NCBI GenBank assembly: GCA_022457065.1
Contig: JAJGBQ010000003.1
Location: 2,542,001-2,606,000 of the forward strand
Length of the DNA stretch: 64,000 nt
Origin: Curvularia sp. ZM96
Lineage: Eukaryota > Ascomycota > Dothideomycetes > Pleosporales > Pleosporaceae
Reading direction: 5' to 3'
The notes beneath the pieces are model-generated. The model was not told the origin of the DNA. It did no database searches and was given only the letters and a program-made list of their open reading frames with translations. The translations under genes and the position numbers were made by a program. This document shows positions 1 to 10,814 of the stretch, one piece after another (position 1 is the first letter of the stretch; every line of letters starts with the position of its first letter).

Positions 1-1491
1 GATCTGACCGCCGTCGACGCGTCACAAGCTGCAGTGACGATTAAACAATACGCGCCGGATCTTCTAGAACCCGTTCTGGAAGCTATCAAAGAGGACACTG
101 ATGCTCAATATCATTTTCTCGAGGCTCTCATCGAGCCAGAGCGTGCCCAGACGGGTGGCAACACATCTATCAATGAATCTCTTCCTGCTGGGTTCATCGA
201 AAGATATGTGCAACTCATGTGCACCTACAACAGTTCGCATGTGGCAGACTTTGTCAGCTTGCTAAAATCGGGCGATCTCGAGTTGGAGCCCGTACTTCCA
301 GCCCTGGAGAAGAGCGGTGTCATTGATGCTGCAGTTGTTCTCATGGCGCGCGATGGGCTTGTGCAAGGAGCCATGGATCGCTTAGTGAAGCATTTAGGTA
401 CACTCGAGAACGCTCTGACAGGGCTCATCAATGGTGCCGCTGAGACACCTGATATTGGAAATACAGAGGAGGCAATTCACGATCTCCTCGAAGACATCCA
501 AAAATATATCAAAGTGGGTATATGGCTGTGTCAGGGACAAACAAGGATGTCAGAGCGAACACCAGATTCTACCATCGATCGGCGCAAGTCGGCCTACGGT
601 GAAGTGCGGGAGACAGATCTTGCCCTGGATGAGCTGTTATGGCTCGACCTTGTTGACACTTCCGTACGTCTCATCAGAGATACTTCAAGTGCTGTAGCTG
701 AGCACGACGCTTTGCTTGCCTCGTCAAATACCACCCAAGCTGACACGGTTGACACGGCGCGCATCGTTTCTACCCTTCGATCCTCAATCCAGAAAACGTT
801 CTCGGCTCTCCTAGCATCAACCACCATTCCACCAGAGCGGAAATCCACTCGAACAGTACCCGGAGTTGAAACTGTCACTGACCGTCCACCCCTACGTCAT
901 CTGGCGTCGAAACCACAATCTAACCCCTCCTTCCTCCGCATTCTACGATGTTTCCTTACCCGTGCATCGCACACGTACTCGCCATCTCTTTCTGACCTAC
1001 GCTCGGTGCTCTCGGAAATCTTCGCCGCCTACACGTTCGAGGAAACCATTCTCAGCCTCGCTAACCGTTTCCTCGACAAAGAAAGCTTCGAGCACGTACA
1101 GGAAATTACCGAGTTGAGGAAGCGCGGCTGGAGGCCAAGAGGTCAGGTGTGCGAGGCATGCAAGAAGCGGGCTTGGGGCCCTGGTGCTGGTCCTGGGGTG
1201 TGGGAGTCGTGGGAAAAGCGCGAAATGGAACGGGCGAAAAGTAAGGCAGAAGCCGGGCTAGATGATAGCGAGGGCAGTGGGAAGCGAAAAGGGAAACGTC
1301 CGAGTCGTGCGAATGTGTTAGACGAGAGTGAGGCAGAAGAGCAACAGGGAGACGGTAGTCTGGTGCTGTTTGCTTGCAGGCACCTGTGGCATAGGGCATG
1401 TTTGAACAGGAATGATGGCGCGGAAAACGGGACTGAGGAGATGGGGAGGTTGATGGGAAGAATGGGGCTGAAGTGCCCGCTTTGTGGATGA
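1..1491 (+). CDS. VPS8: VPS8, C-terminal part (CORVET tethering complex subunit)
   Basis: The frame is open from base 1, so the gene begins upstream of the window and about 496 C-terminal residues are visible; the GTG at 34 is not a start. The helical, acidic alpha-solenoid-like region (IKQYAPDLLEPVLEAI, FIERYVQLMCTYNSS) is followed by a C-terminal RING-type zinc finger: CEAC near base 1150, then FACRHLWHRAC near 1371-1400, and CPLC just before the stop. In this family Vps8 is the endosome-specific subunit of the CORVET complex, which tethers early endosomes through Rab5/Vps21, and the C-terminal RING is conserved in fungi. No intron is needed in the visible part. A low-complexity charged insert (KSKAEAGLDDSEGSGKRKGK) separates the two halves of the RING. 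The call is from family resemblance and is fairly secure. Confidence 0.8.
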   Translation, partial: DLTAVDASQAAVTIKQYAPDLLEPVLEAIKEDTDAQYHFLEALIEPERAQTGGNTSINESLPAGFIERYVQLMCTYNSSHVADFVSLLKSGDLELEPVLPALEKSGVIDAAVVLMARDGLVQGAMDRLVKHLGTLENALTGLINGAAETPDIGNTEEAIHDLLEDIQKYIKVGIWLCQGQTRMSERTPDSTIDRRKSAYGEVRETDLALDELLWLDLVDTSVRLIRDTSSAVAEHDALLASSNTTQADTVDTARIVSTLRSSIQKTFSALLASTTIPPERKSTRTVPGVETVTDRPPLRHLASKPQSNPSFLRILRCFLTRASHTYSPSLSDLRSVLSEIFAAYTFEETILSLANRFLDKESFEHVQEITELRKRGWRPRGQVCEACKKRAWGPGAGPGVWESWEKREMERAKSKAEAGLDDSEGSGKRKGKRPSRANVLDESEAEEQQGDGSLVLFACRHLWHRACLNRNDGAENGTEEMGRLMGRMGLKCPLCG

Positions 1492-2314
1492 GTGCGGGCT
1501 AGACAAGTTAGAGGTATTTTTCTATGTCAATGCTGAATTGAATCTTGTTCTTCAATGTTTTTTCATCTCTATGTCTGTGAAGTAATTTCTTGGTACAGCA
1601 TGCCGGAGCGCTTTTAATGTTTGTTCCAGCGGGAATAGGTACCATCAGAAGAAAGAATACAGGTGATGATAATGTCAAACATGGTCTTGCCGTTTCTTTC
1701 CTAAAGTGAGAAGAATATGCCACTTTTACCTCGTTTGGGCATAAGTTCGGTTCATTTTCAGCAGTTGAGAGCGAGCTGATCAGCACGTCTATCATATGAA
1801 ACCCTAACAGATTTGAAATATAGAAAAGATGCCTGTTGCACAGTATTGTTCTGATTTGCCAGCAATGGAGTAAAGCATCCAGAACAGTGACTTGTTAGAT
1901 GTCACAGTGCCTCCACAGAGCGTGCAAAACAGCTGCAATAGGAATTCATAAGATCAATTGCGAGTGAGCTTTTTTGGTGATCTTTGTATCTACATATATA
2001 CAGTGTGCTGACTCAGTGTCTGCAGTCAGACGGCGAATGCCGTGGAACAGGTCCTGATAGACGTGGGCCTGTGACGTGGTCCACGATTTGGCGGTAACGA
2101 ACGGTATTCTGATATCCCAGCTCATGGGGCACGTGGCATTTCAAAGTTTGTTTCTACGTCAAGTACCAGATATAGGGCCAAGCGGACGTAGTGCCGGAAA
2201 TAGCGGCCAGAGGCTGAGTGGCAAATCGATCTTGTACAGGATTTCCCTGGTGGCTTGGGTCCCGGCGCACTTACCACGAGCCATGCCGAGACGCCGTCGG
2301 TAAAAACTACGAAG
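1492..2314. other. Intergenic, AT-rich, no gene recognised
   Basis: This is the region between the VPS8 stop and the first MITE-like sequence. It contains only short overlapping ORFs on both strands with no recognisable domain. The stretch 2040-2300 has slightly higher GC and may be a decayed coding fragment, but I cannot assign it. Confidence 0.4.
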
Positions 2315-2510
2315 TAGGCTGACAAATGAGTATGGAGTACCCAGCTTTGGGGAGAGCAGACTAAGGTCCGCACGGGCTACTGGTGAGGATGGGTAGAGTT
2401 GCTTGGCGTTAGGTAGGAGTACTCAGGGTTTGCCAAGACATGGGAAGGGGTAAGGTAGTGGTGGGTAGATGGTGTAGGTCACTACTCAGCCACTTCTTCT
2501 ACTCATTTGC
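2315..2510. mobile_element. Degenerate copy of the hAT-type MITE family
   Basis: It starts TAGGCTGACAAATGAGTA, which is the 18-bp end of the intact MITE at 2653 with two G-to-A changes. It continues with related internal sequence: TTTGCCAAGACATGGGAAGG here against GTTGCCAAGACTTGGGTAGG in the intact copy. It runs out at ACTCATTTGC, a truncated or mutated right end. No target duplication could be confirmed. The changes are transitions of the RIP type. Confidence 0.5.
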
Positions 2511-2679
2511 ATATATAAGCGCATATCAAAGCTAACAGACTTTTACTCCACCACTGCCAAGAAACCCCGCGTGACACAGCCCGATCGTTGTCTCGTAAAT
2601 CATGGATACGACTGTACTAGCATGGATCCTCGACTTGTTCTCATCGTATCTCTAGGCTGGCAAATGGGTACCCCTACCC

Positions 2680-2800
2680 AAGGGTTGGGTAGGGTAGGGT
2701 AGGGTCGCACAGGGCGTGGGTAGGGTTGGGTAGGGTCGCACAGGGCGTGGGTAGGGTTGGGTTGGGTCACGTACTGACGCGGGTAGGGTTGGGTTGCCAA
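2680..2800 (+). repeat. G-rich minisatellite inside the MITE
   Basis: Tandem GGGTTGGGTAGGG-type runs are interspersed with two near-identical copies of a 31-bp unit built on TCGCACAGGGCGTGGG and a diverged third (TCACGTACTGACGCGGG). The strand is strongly G-biased. It resembles telomere repeats only superficially: the period is irregular and it is bounded by MITE ends. Confidence 0.75.
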
Positions 2801-2845
2801 GACTTGGGTAGGTTGGGTCTGGGTCTTATATAAGCAGAACCTGTA

Positions 2846-4687
2846 ACGTACCCCACCAGTAAGCTGCGCACACCAGTAAGCTGCGCACCCCACCCAACTT
2901 GACGCGACTCTCCACGCAATTGATCCACAACAACGCAATAAAATAAGATAAAATTAAAAGATATGATTTATTATCTAACCTTACACGTCGTGCGAGTATG
3001 TCCTTGGATATGGCACTTCGTACACGTCGGCGGCGCGCGCTGACGTCGCTGACTGCTCTCACCCTGTTCAGCCTCTACAACCACCCTTTCTGCCTCTACA
3101 GCGAGCTGCTGAGCCTGCTGCACCTGGAGAGCTCCACCAGAAGCAATATATTGACGCCGCTGATCTTGCTTTCGGCGTTGACGCTGGTGGGCCGTACGCA
3201 GCTTCTTATTTTCTTCTGCAAGTATCGTTGCTGATTGCATCGCAAGCTGAGCGCTTTTTGCAAGCTGGCGTATAGCAACGCTTGTTGGACTGTCTGACTG
3301 CCGGCGTTGCTGTCGTAGTCGCTCTTGGAGATAGAGTACCTGCTGCCGAAGCTGCTCTACTGTATGCGGCGTTTCTGCCTGCGTTTCAGCAGTACTGCCT
3401 ACGTCTATCTGTGGTGGAGATGGCGTTCGGACGACTGTCAGCGACGATAGAACGCGATCTGGACAAGGAGGGACAAGGCCTGTCGCTTGAAAGCCTGCCT
3501 GGATGTTCTGCTGAGTGAAAACTGTCTGTCGGATCTGTCTATAGACTGCGAGAAAGTCTACTTTGTCGACATGGTAGACGCCTTGATGGGCGAGCTCCTC
3601 AACTTTACGTCCGTACGCGCGCTTAAGTAGGGAGAAGCAGCTTACATCAAGCGGCTAGAGGAGATGCGACGTGTGAGGCGGCATGCAGAGAGTGATAATA
3701 TTATTGTTAGTACAGTACCGATCAAACTCTGGCGTGGCGTGGCTACTATATCCATCTAGGATAAGAAGACGATAGACTCCAGCTGTACGAGCGGCTGTAT
3801 GCTAGTTGAAGTGTTTCACCCACTCTACACCAAGCTCGTCTGTCGTCTAGCCGTTGTCTGATACGCCGATAGTCTAGTCGAGTGGGAGCCCTTCATACTA
3901 GGCAGCCTAGTGGACTTTACTAGATAGTATTATGAATAGTGGAAGACACCAGCCAGACGCGCTGACGCACTCGATAGCTGTTACCCACTCGCGATTGCCT
4001 GGCTAGACGACGACTACTCTGCCCACTCTATTAGCGCTAGTGACTACTTTTGACGTCCTAGCGACACCCATCGCGAATCTAGTCTCGTCAAAGTTGTAGA
4101 TATCCTGATCTAGAACGCCGTACGTCTAGCGCGTCTCCTCTACTAGCTTAAACTAGGCTGTAATTGCGACAGAATTCTCGCAGGAGGCGCGCTAACTATG
4201 TAGCCTTCTAGTCTACTTTGTTTAAAGCTCTAGCTGGCTTTGGATAAAGCGCGATATCCAGTTCTTGCCAATAGGTAGTAGAGGTGGATCTTAACCACGC
4301 GCGGCGAGCAGAGCGTCTGCCATTCGTCGCACGTCGATAATATGGGGCGAAAATCCTCGTCTATCAAGGTCTAGAATCTACTGCACAAGAGACTACTTCT
4401 TAATAGGTGATAGCTTTTAGTTGATAGAGATAGTCTCTGATCGTGGCTGGGTACCGCGGAGGCGCGTTCGTAGTGTTGATTCTGGCACATCGTACGCTGC
4501 TGCAAGGGCGCGGAGAGATTTTTTTTGATTATTTTGATACGATAATACAGCAAGACAAAGTCTACCTTCACGAGCAGTCTGTACAGAGCGTTGTTGTCGC
4601 GGCATTGTGGTGGTTGTGAGGAGAGTCGCGTCAAGTTGGGTGGGGTGCGCAGCTTACTGGTGTGCGCAGCTTACTGGTGGGGTACGT
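2846..4687 (-). mobile_element. Pogo/Fot1-type DNA transposon, copy A (1842 bp)
   Basis: It begins ACGTACCCCACCAGTAAGCT after TA 2844-2845 and ends with the inverted counterpart before TA 4688-4689. The terminal inverted repeat contains a direct duplication of CACCAGTAAGCTGCGCA, so this copy has the GCGCA subtype ends. It lies head-to-head with copy B. Length and TA target are typical of Fot1/Molly elements of ascomycetes (family knowledge). Confidence 0.9.
2971..4605 (-). pseudogene. Pogo transposase remnant, copy A
   Basis: The start codon and N-terminal helix-turn-helix survive (MPRQQRSVQ..., then LRALAAAYDVPESTLRTR). The C-terminal CCHC zinc knuckle also survives (CTKCHIQGHTRTTC, bases 2977-3020 on the minus strand). 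Between them, TAG stops interrupt the DDE region at sites where the sister copies keep CAG or TGG. The zinc-knuckle tail after a DDE_1 transposase is seen in all four copies. It is not expressible as one protein. Confidence 0.85.
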
Positions 4688-4689
4688 TA

Positions 4690-6522
4690 ACGTGCGGGAT
4701 CAGTAAGCTGCGCGGATCAGTAAGCTGCGCACCCCACCCAACCTGACGCGACTCTCTCCACAACCACCACAATGCCGCGACAACAGCGCTCTATATAGAC
4801 TTCTCGTGAAGGTAGACTTTGTCTTGCTGTAGTATCGTATCAAAGTAACCAAAAACAATCTCTCTGTGCCCTTGCAGCAGCGTACGATGTGCTAGAATTA
4901 ACGCTACGAACGCGTCTCCGCGGTACCCAGCCACGATTAGAGACAGTCTCTGTTAATCGAAAGCTATCGCCAATTAAAGAGCAGTCTCTTATATAGTGGA
5001 TCCTAAACCTTGATTAGCGTGGTTTTCCAGCCCGTATTATCGACGTACGACGAATGGCAGACGCTCTACTTGCTGCGCGTGGTTAAGATCCACCTCCACC
5101 ACCTACAGGCAAGAAGTGGGTATCGCGATTTATCTAAAGCCAGCTAGAGCTTTAGATAAAGTAGACTAGAAGGTTGTATAGTTAGCGCGCCTCCTGCGAG
5201 GATTCTATCGCAATTATAGCCTAGTTTAAGCTAGTAGAGGAGACGCGTTAGACGTACGGCATTCTAGATTAAGATATCTACAACTTTGACGAGACTGGAT
5301 TCGCCATGGGCGTTGCTAGGACGTTAAAAGTAGTCACTAGCGCTGATAGAGTAGGTAGAGCAGTCGTCGTCCAGCCAGGCAATCGCGAGTGGGTAACAGC
5401 TATCGAGTGCGTTAGCGCGTTAGGCTGGTGTCTTCTACTGTTTATGATACTGTCTAGTAAAGTCCACTAGGCTAGCTGGTACGATAGGCTCCCACTCGAC
5501 TGGACTATTAGCGTCTTAGGCAACGGCTGGACGATAGATGAGCTTGGTGTAGAGTAGGTGAAGCACTTTAATTAGCATACAGCCGCTCGTACAGCTGGAG
5601 TCTATCGACTTCTTATTCTAGACGGCCACGGCAGCCACGTAACGCCAGAGTTCGATCAGTACTATACTAATAATAAGATTATTACTCTCTGCATGCCGCC
5701 TTACACGTCGCATCTCCTCCAGCCGCTTGATGTAAGCTGCTTCTCCCCACTTAAGCGCGCGTACGGACGTGAGGTTGAGGAGCTCGCCCGTCAAGGCGTC
5801 TACTATGTCGACAAAGTAGACTTTCTCGCAGTCTATATACGGATCCGACAGACAGTTTTCACTCAGCAGAACATCCAGGCAGGCTTTCAAGCAACAGGCC
5901 TTGTCCCTCTCTATCCAGAGCGTGTTCTATCATCGCTGACAGTCGTCCGGACGCCATCTCCACTACAGATAAATGCAGGTAGTAGTGCTATAACGCAGGC
6001 AGAAACGCCACATACAGTAGCACAGCTTCAGCAGCAGGTACTCTATCTCAAAGAGCGACTACGCCGGCAATCAGACAGTCCAACAAGCGTTGCTATACGC
6101 CAGCTTGCAAAGAGTGCTTAGCTTGCAATGCAATCAGCAACAATACTTCTAGAGGAGAACAAGAAGCTACGTACAGCCCACTAGCGTCAATGCCGAAGGC
6201 AAGACTAGCGGCGTCAATATATTGCTTCTGGTGGAGCTCTCCAGGTGCGACAGGCTCGGCAGCTTGCTACAGAGGCAGAAAGGGTGGTCATGAGCAGTGA
6301 TCAGAGCCAGGCTGGCGAGCGACGTCAGCGCGCGCCGCCGACGTGTACGAAGTGCCATATTCAAGGACACACTCGTACTACGTGTAAGACTAGATAATGA
6401 ATTATATCTCTTAATTTTATCTTATTTTATTGCGTTGTTGTGGATCAATTGCGCAGACAGTCGCGTCAGGTTGGGTGGGGTGCGCAGCTTACTGATCCGC
6501 GCAGCTTACTGATCCCGCACGT
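4690..6522 (+). mobile_element. Pogo/Fot1-type DNA transposon, copy B (1833 bp)
   Basis: The ends are ACGTGCGGGATCAGTAAGCT and its inverted counterpart, with an internal direct duplication of GGATCAGTAAGCTGCGC. It is bounded by TA 4688-4689 and TA 6523-6524 and shares each boundary TA with its neighbour. This is a distinct end subtype (GATCAGTAAGCTGCGC) from copy A. Confidence 0.9.
4772..6397 (+). pseudogene. Pogo transposase remnant, copy B
   Basis: It begins ATGCCGCGACAACAGCGC and ends with the CCHC knuckle CTKCHIQGHTRTTCKTR before TAA. The longest surviving piece (5693-6121) covers the third DDE acidic residue region (MPPYTSHLLQPLDVSCFSPLKRAYG reads through bases 5693-5764) and a coiled C-terminal part. 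The N-terminal half has multiple TAG stops and at least one base change breaking the HTH frame. Confidence 0.85.
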
Positions 6523-6524
6523 TA

Positions 6525-8369
6525 ACGTCAAGGATCAGTAAGCTGGGCAGATCAGTAAGCTGGGCACCCCACCCAACCTGACGCGACACTCGATACAACC
6601 ACCACAATGCCGCGACAACAACGTCCTTAATCGACTTCTCGTGAAGGTAGAATAAGCCTTGCTATGGCGTCCTATCGTAACAATCCAAAACAATCAGTGC
6701 GCGCTCTTGCAAAAGCGTACGATGTGCCACAATCTACACTCTATACTCGCGTCCATGGTACTCCACCAAGATCAGAGCAACGATCAATTAACCGTAAGCT
6801 ATCGCCTATTGAAGAGCAGTCTCTTGTGCAGTGGATCCTAGACCTTGACTAGCGTGGTTTTCCGCCCTATATTATCGACGTACGACGCATGGCAGACACT
6901 CTTCTTACTGCGCGTGGCCAGAATCCACCTCCACAGCCTATTGGCAAGAAATGGGTGTCGCGCTTTATCTAGAGCCAGCCAGAGCTTCAGACAAAGTGGA
7001 GTAGGAGGTTGCATAGCCAGCGTGCCTCCTGCGAGGATCCTGTAGTAATTACAGCCTGGTTCAAGCTAGTAGAGGAGACGCGACAGACGTACGGCGTCCT
7101 TGACCAGGATATCTACAACTTTGATGAGACTGGATTCGCGATGGGCGTTGCTGCAACGTTAAAAGTCGTGACTAGCTCTGATAGAGTTGGCAGAGTAATT
7201 GTTATACAGCTAGGTAATCGCGAGTGGGTGACAGCGATCGAGTGTATTAACGCGTTAGGCTGGTCTCTACCACTCTTTATAATTCTCTCTGGCAAGGTCT
7301 ACTAGAGTAGCTGGTATTATGGCCTCCTATTAGACTGGACTATTGGCGTCTTAGATAACGGCTGGACGACGGACGAGCTAGGTGTAGAGTGGGTGAAGCA
7401 TTTTAACTAGCATACAGCTGCTCGTACAGCTGGAGTCTATCGCCTTCTTATTCTAGACGGCTATGGCAGCCACGCTATACCAGAGTTCGACCAGTACTGC
7501 ACAGAGAACAAGATTATTACTCTCTGTATGCCGCCTCACACGTCGCACCTTCTCCAGCCTCTAGATATGAGCTGCTACTCCCCTCTTAAGCGCGCGTACG
7601 GACGCGAGGTTGAGAAGCTCGCCCGCTATAGCGTCTACCATGTTGACAAAATAGACTTTCTTATAGCCTATACACGGATCTGGCCGACTGTATTCACGCA
7701 GTAGAATATCTAGGCAGGCTTTTAGGCGATAGGCCTTGTCCCTCTTTGTCTAGACCGCGTTCTATCGTCGCTAACTGTCGCCTGGACGCCGTCTCTACTA
7801 TAGACAACTACAGATAACAACGTTACAGCGCAGGCAGCAGCGCAGACAGAAACACCATATACGGTAGCAGAGCTTTAGCAGCAGGTACGCTATCTCTAAG
7901 AGCGACTGCGCCGATAGCTAGAGAGTCTAACAAGCGTTGCGATACGCCAGCTTGCTAAAAGCGCTTAGCTTGCGATGCAATTAGCGACGATACTCGCAGA
8001 GGAGAATAAGAAGCTACGTGTAGAAGTTTAGCGTCAACGACAAAAGCAGAGTCAGCAGCGTCAATATATTGCTTCTGGTGGAGTGCTCCAGGTCTCGCAG
8101 GCTCAGCAGCTTGCTGCAGAGGCAGAAAGGGTGGTCGTAGAGGGTGGGCAGAGTGAGGGCAGTCAGCGACGTCAGCGCGCGCCGCCAACATGTACGAAGT
8201 GCCATATTCAAGGACATACTCGCACGTCGTGTAGAGCTAGATAACGAATAATATCTCTTAATTTTATCTCGTTTTATTGTGTTGTTGTGGCTCAATTGCG
8301 CAGAGCGTCAGGTCAAGTTTGGTGGGGTGCCCAGCTTACTGATCTGCCCAGCTTACTGATCCTTGACGT
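6525..8369 (+). mobile_element. Pogo/Fot1-type DNA transposon, copy C (1845 bp)
   Basis: The ends are ACGTCAAGGATCAGTAAGCT and its inverted counterpart, with a subterminal direct duplication of GATCAGTAAGCTGGGCA. This GGGCA subtype differs from A and B. It is bounded by TA 6523-6524 and TA 8370-8371. Confidence 0.9.
6607..8244 (+). pseudogene. Pogo transposase remnant, copy C
   Basis: The pieces read as HTH (VRALAKAYDVPQSTLYTRVHG), a CENP-B-like second HTH (SPIEEQSLVQWILDLD) and the first DDE aspartate in YNFDETGFAMG (about 7120). The block LILDGYGSH (about 7452) carries the second aspartate. The C-terminal CCHC knuckle ends at 8244. In-frame TAG stops fall where CAG or TGG is expected. Confidence 0.85.
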
Positions 8370-8371
8370 TA

Positions 8372-10221
8372 ACGTGTTCCACCAGTAAGCTGGACACACC
8401 AGTAAGCTGGACACACCAGTAAGCTGGACACCCCACCTAACCTGACCCGACGCTTGACAGAATAACCACAATGCCGCGACAACTACGTGCTCAATTAACT
8501 TCTCGTGAAAGCAGAATAAGTCTTGCTATAGCATCTTATAATAATAACAAAAACCAGCCTATCCGCGCGCTTGCGAAAGTATATGACGTACCAAAGTCAA
8601 CCCTATATACGCGCATCCATGGTACTCAGCCACAATCAAATACTCCGTCTATTAGGCGTAAGCTATTAGCTATTGAAGAGCAGTCTCTTGTTCAGTGGAT
8701 CCTAGAGTTAGATCGGCGTGGCTTTCCGCCCCATATTATCGACGTGCGACGGATGGCAGACACTCTACTCGCTGCGCGTGGTTAAGATCCACCTCCACAA
8801 CCTATAGGCAAGAACTGGGTATCGCGCTTTATCTAAGGCCAGCCAGAGCTTCAGACAAAGTAGACTAGACGATTGCATAGTCAGCGCGCCTCCTACGAGA
8901 ATCCTGCTATAATCACAGCGTGGTTTAAGCTAGTAGAGGAGACGCGCCAGACGTACGGCGTCCTTGACCAGGATATCTACAACTTTGACGAGACTAGATT
9001 CGCGATGGGCGTCGCTGCAACGTTAAAAGTCGTGACTAGCGCTGATAGAGTTGGTAGAGCAGTCGTCGTCCAGCCAGGCAATCGCGAGTGGGTGACAGCT
9101 ATCGAGTGCGTCAACGCGTCTGGCTGGTGTCTTCCACCCTTCGTAATCCTATCTAGTAAGGTCCACTAGAGTAACTAGTATCGTAACCTCCTACTCGACT
9201 GGACTATTGCCGTCTCGGATAATGGCTAGACGACAGACGAGCTTGGTGTAGAGTGGATGAAGCACTTCGACTAGCATACAGCCGCTCGTATAGCTAGGGT
9301 CTATCGTCTGCTTATTCTAGACGGCCATGGTAGCCACGCCACCCCAGAGTTCGATCAGTACTGCGCTGAGAATAAGATTATCACTCTCTGTATGCCGCCT
9401 CATACGTCGCACCTTCTCCAGCCGCTTGATGTAAGCTGCTTCTCTCCACTCAAGCGCGCGTACGGACGTGAGGTTGAGGAGCTGGCCCGTTAAGGCGTCC
9501 ACTATATCGATAAGATAGACTTCCTCGCAGTCTATACACGGATCCGGCCGATAGTCTTCACGCAGCAGAACATCCAAGCTGGCTTTCGGGCGACTGGGCT
9601 TCTCCCTTCTTGTCCAGCTCGTGTCCTATCGTCGCTTACTGTCGTTAGAACACCATCTCTACTATAGACAACTATAGATAACAACGCCACGATACAGGCA
9701 GAAACACCGCATATAGTAGCTCAGCTTCAGCAGCAGGCAAAGCTTCTTCAGGAACGACTCCATCGGCAGTCACAAAGCCCAACAAGCTAGCTTTTACGCT
9801 AGGTTATTAAAGGCTGTCAAATAGCGATGTAGTTAGCAACTATACTTGCTGAAGAGAATAGGAAGCTACGTGCAGCTAACTAGCGTTAACAACAAAAGCA
9901 AGACCGGCGGCGTTAATATATTGCTTCTGGTGGAGTACTCTAGGCTTAGCAGGCTCAGTAGCTTACTGCAGAGGTAGAAAGGGTGGTCACGGAGGTTGAG
10001 CAGGGTGAGAGCAGTCAGCGACGATAGCGCGCGCCGCCAACGTGCACCAAGTGCTATATTTAAGGACATACTCGCACTACATGTAAAACTAGATAACGAA
10101 CTTTGTCTCTCTATTTAATCTTATTTTATTGCGTTGTTATGGATCAATTGCGCAGAGAGTCGCGTCAGGTTGGGTGGGGTGTCCAGCTTACTGGTGTGTC
10201 CAGCTTACTGGTGGAACACGT
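8372..10221 (+). mobile_element. Pogo/Fot1-type DNA transposon, copy D (1850 bp)
   Basis: The ends are ACGTGTTCCACCAGTAAGCT and its inverted counterpart. The left end holds three copies of CACCAGTAAGCTGGACA and the right end two. This GGACA subtype is a fourth end type. It is bounded by TA 8370-8371 and TA 10222-10223, after which the gypsy LTR resumes with ACGGCACAC. Confidence 0.9.
8471..10096 (+). pseudogene. Pogo transposase remnant, copy D
   Basis: This is the best-preserved N-terminus of the four: an uninterrupted 104-codon block (8471-8785) contains both helix-turn-helix units and ends at a TAA where the next residue is expected. The segment 8873-9169 carries YNFDETRFAMG, in which the usual Gly of DETGF is Arg. 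The C-terminal knuckle has a Cys-to-Tyr change (TGC to TAT, reading CTKCYI). It is RIP-decayed like its neighbours. Confidence 0.85.
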
Positions 10222-10487
10222 TAACGGCACACTATCAAACCAACCCAGTGGCCATTCAGCCGATAGATCCAGGATCAGACCGAACCAGATCCGAGTCGGA
10301 CCCGTATCGGCCAGTATAAGTACAGACTATCCTACATAGTTATTCTATAGATTTTTGATATTCTTTTATACAAGGCCTATAGGTGTCTATCGAATTAAGG
10401 CTCAATTGACGTCCTACGCACTCCCATATGCCTCTGAGTGACTCTACAGCCAGTACTAATCCGACCAGACTTGCCTGTGCTGTTACA
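10222..10487 (+). repeat. Left LTR of the gypsy element (main part)
   Basis: Together with TGTA at 2842-2845 this makes 268 bp, the same length as the right LTR. By eye the two LTRs differ at about 14 positions, all transitions, which fits RIP better than neutral ageing. A TATAAG motif near 10315 could be the LTR core promoter. The end is TGCTGTTACA (TGCCGTTACA in the right LTR). Confidence 0.9.
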
Positions 10488-10814
10488 TTATATTAAAAAT
10501 CTCATCCCAGCCAGTGACGGCGTTCGAAACAATATCGCAACAGTTTGTTGACTACGCCTAAGCCCAGTCCCTCCAGATCCGATCCGGATACTTACACCGT
10601 TACGTCGAACATTCATTTATAGGCAGGATCCCTTTAATCTCCTGCCAACCGAAGCCTTTAGGTTTAGAACTTCCGCTCCCTACTAGAGTCGGATTACCTT
10701 CGGGAAAGTCGCGTTATATGCGCCAAGGTAGAAACTCAGAGACTACTAAGAACCCATCCATATTAGGATCAACCACTAATAGTAGACCAAAACCCCTTAG
10801 GCTCGTCGGAGCCC

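Noticed and set aside
2680..2800. Telomere or subtelomere repeat
   Set aside because: The array is irregular, bounded by precise MITE ends with a target duplication, and continues after the gypsy insertion as ordinary MITE sequence.
2846..10221. CRISPR-like array from the repeated AGTAAGCTGCGCA motifs
   Set aside because: The repeats are paired inverted ends of 1.8-kb transposons in a eukaryotic genome, with no spacer arrangement.
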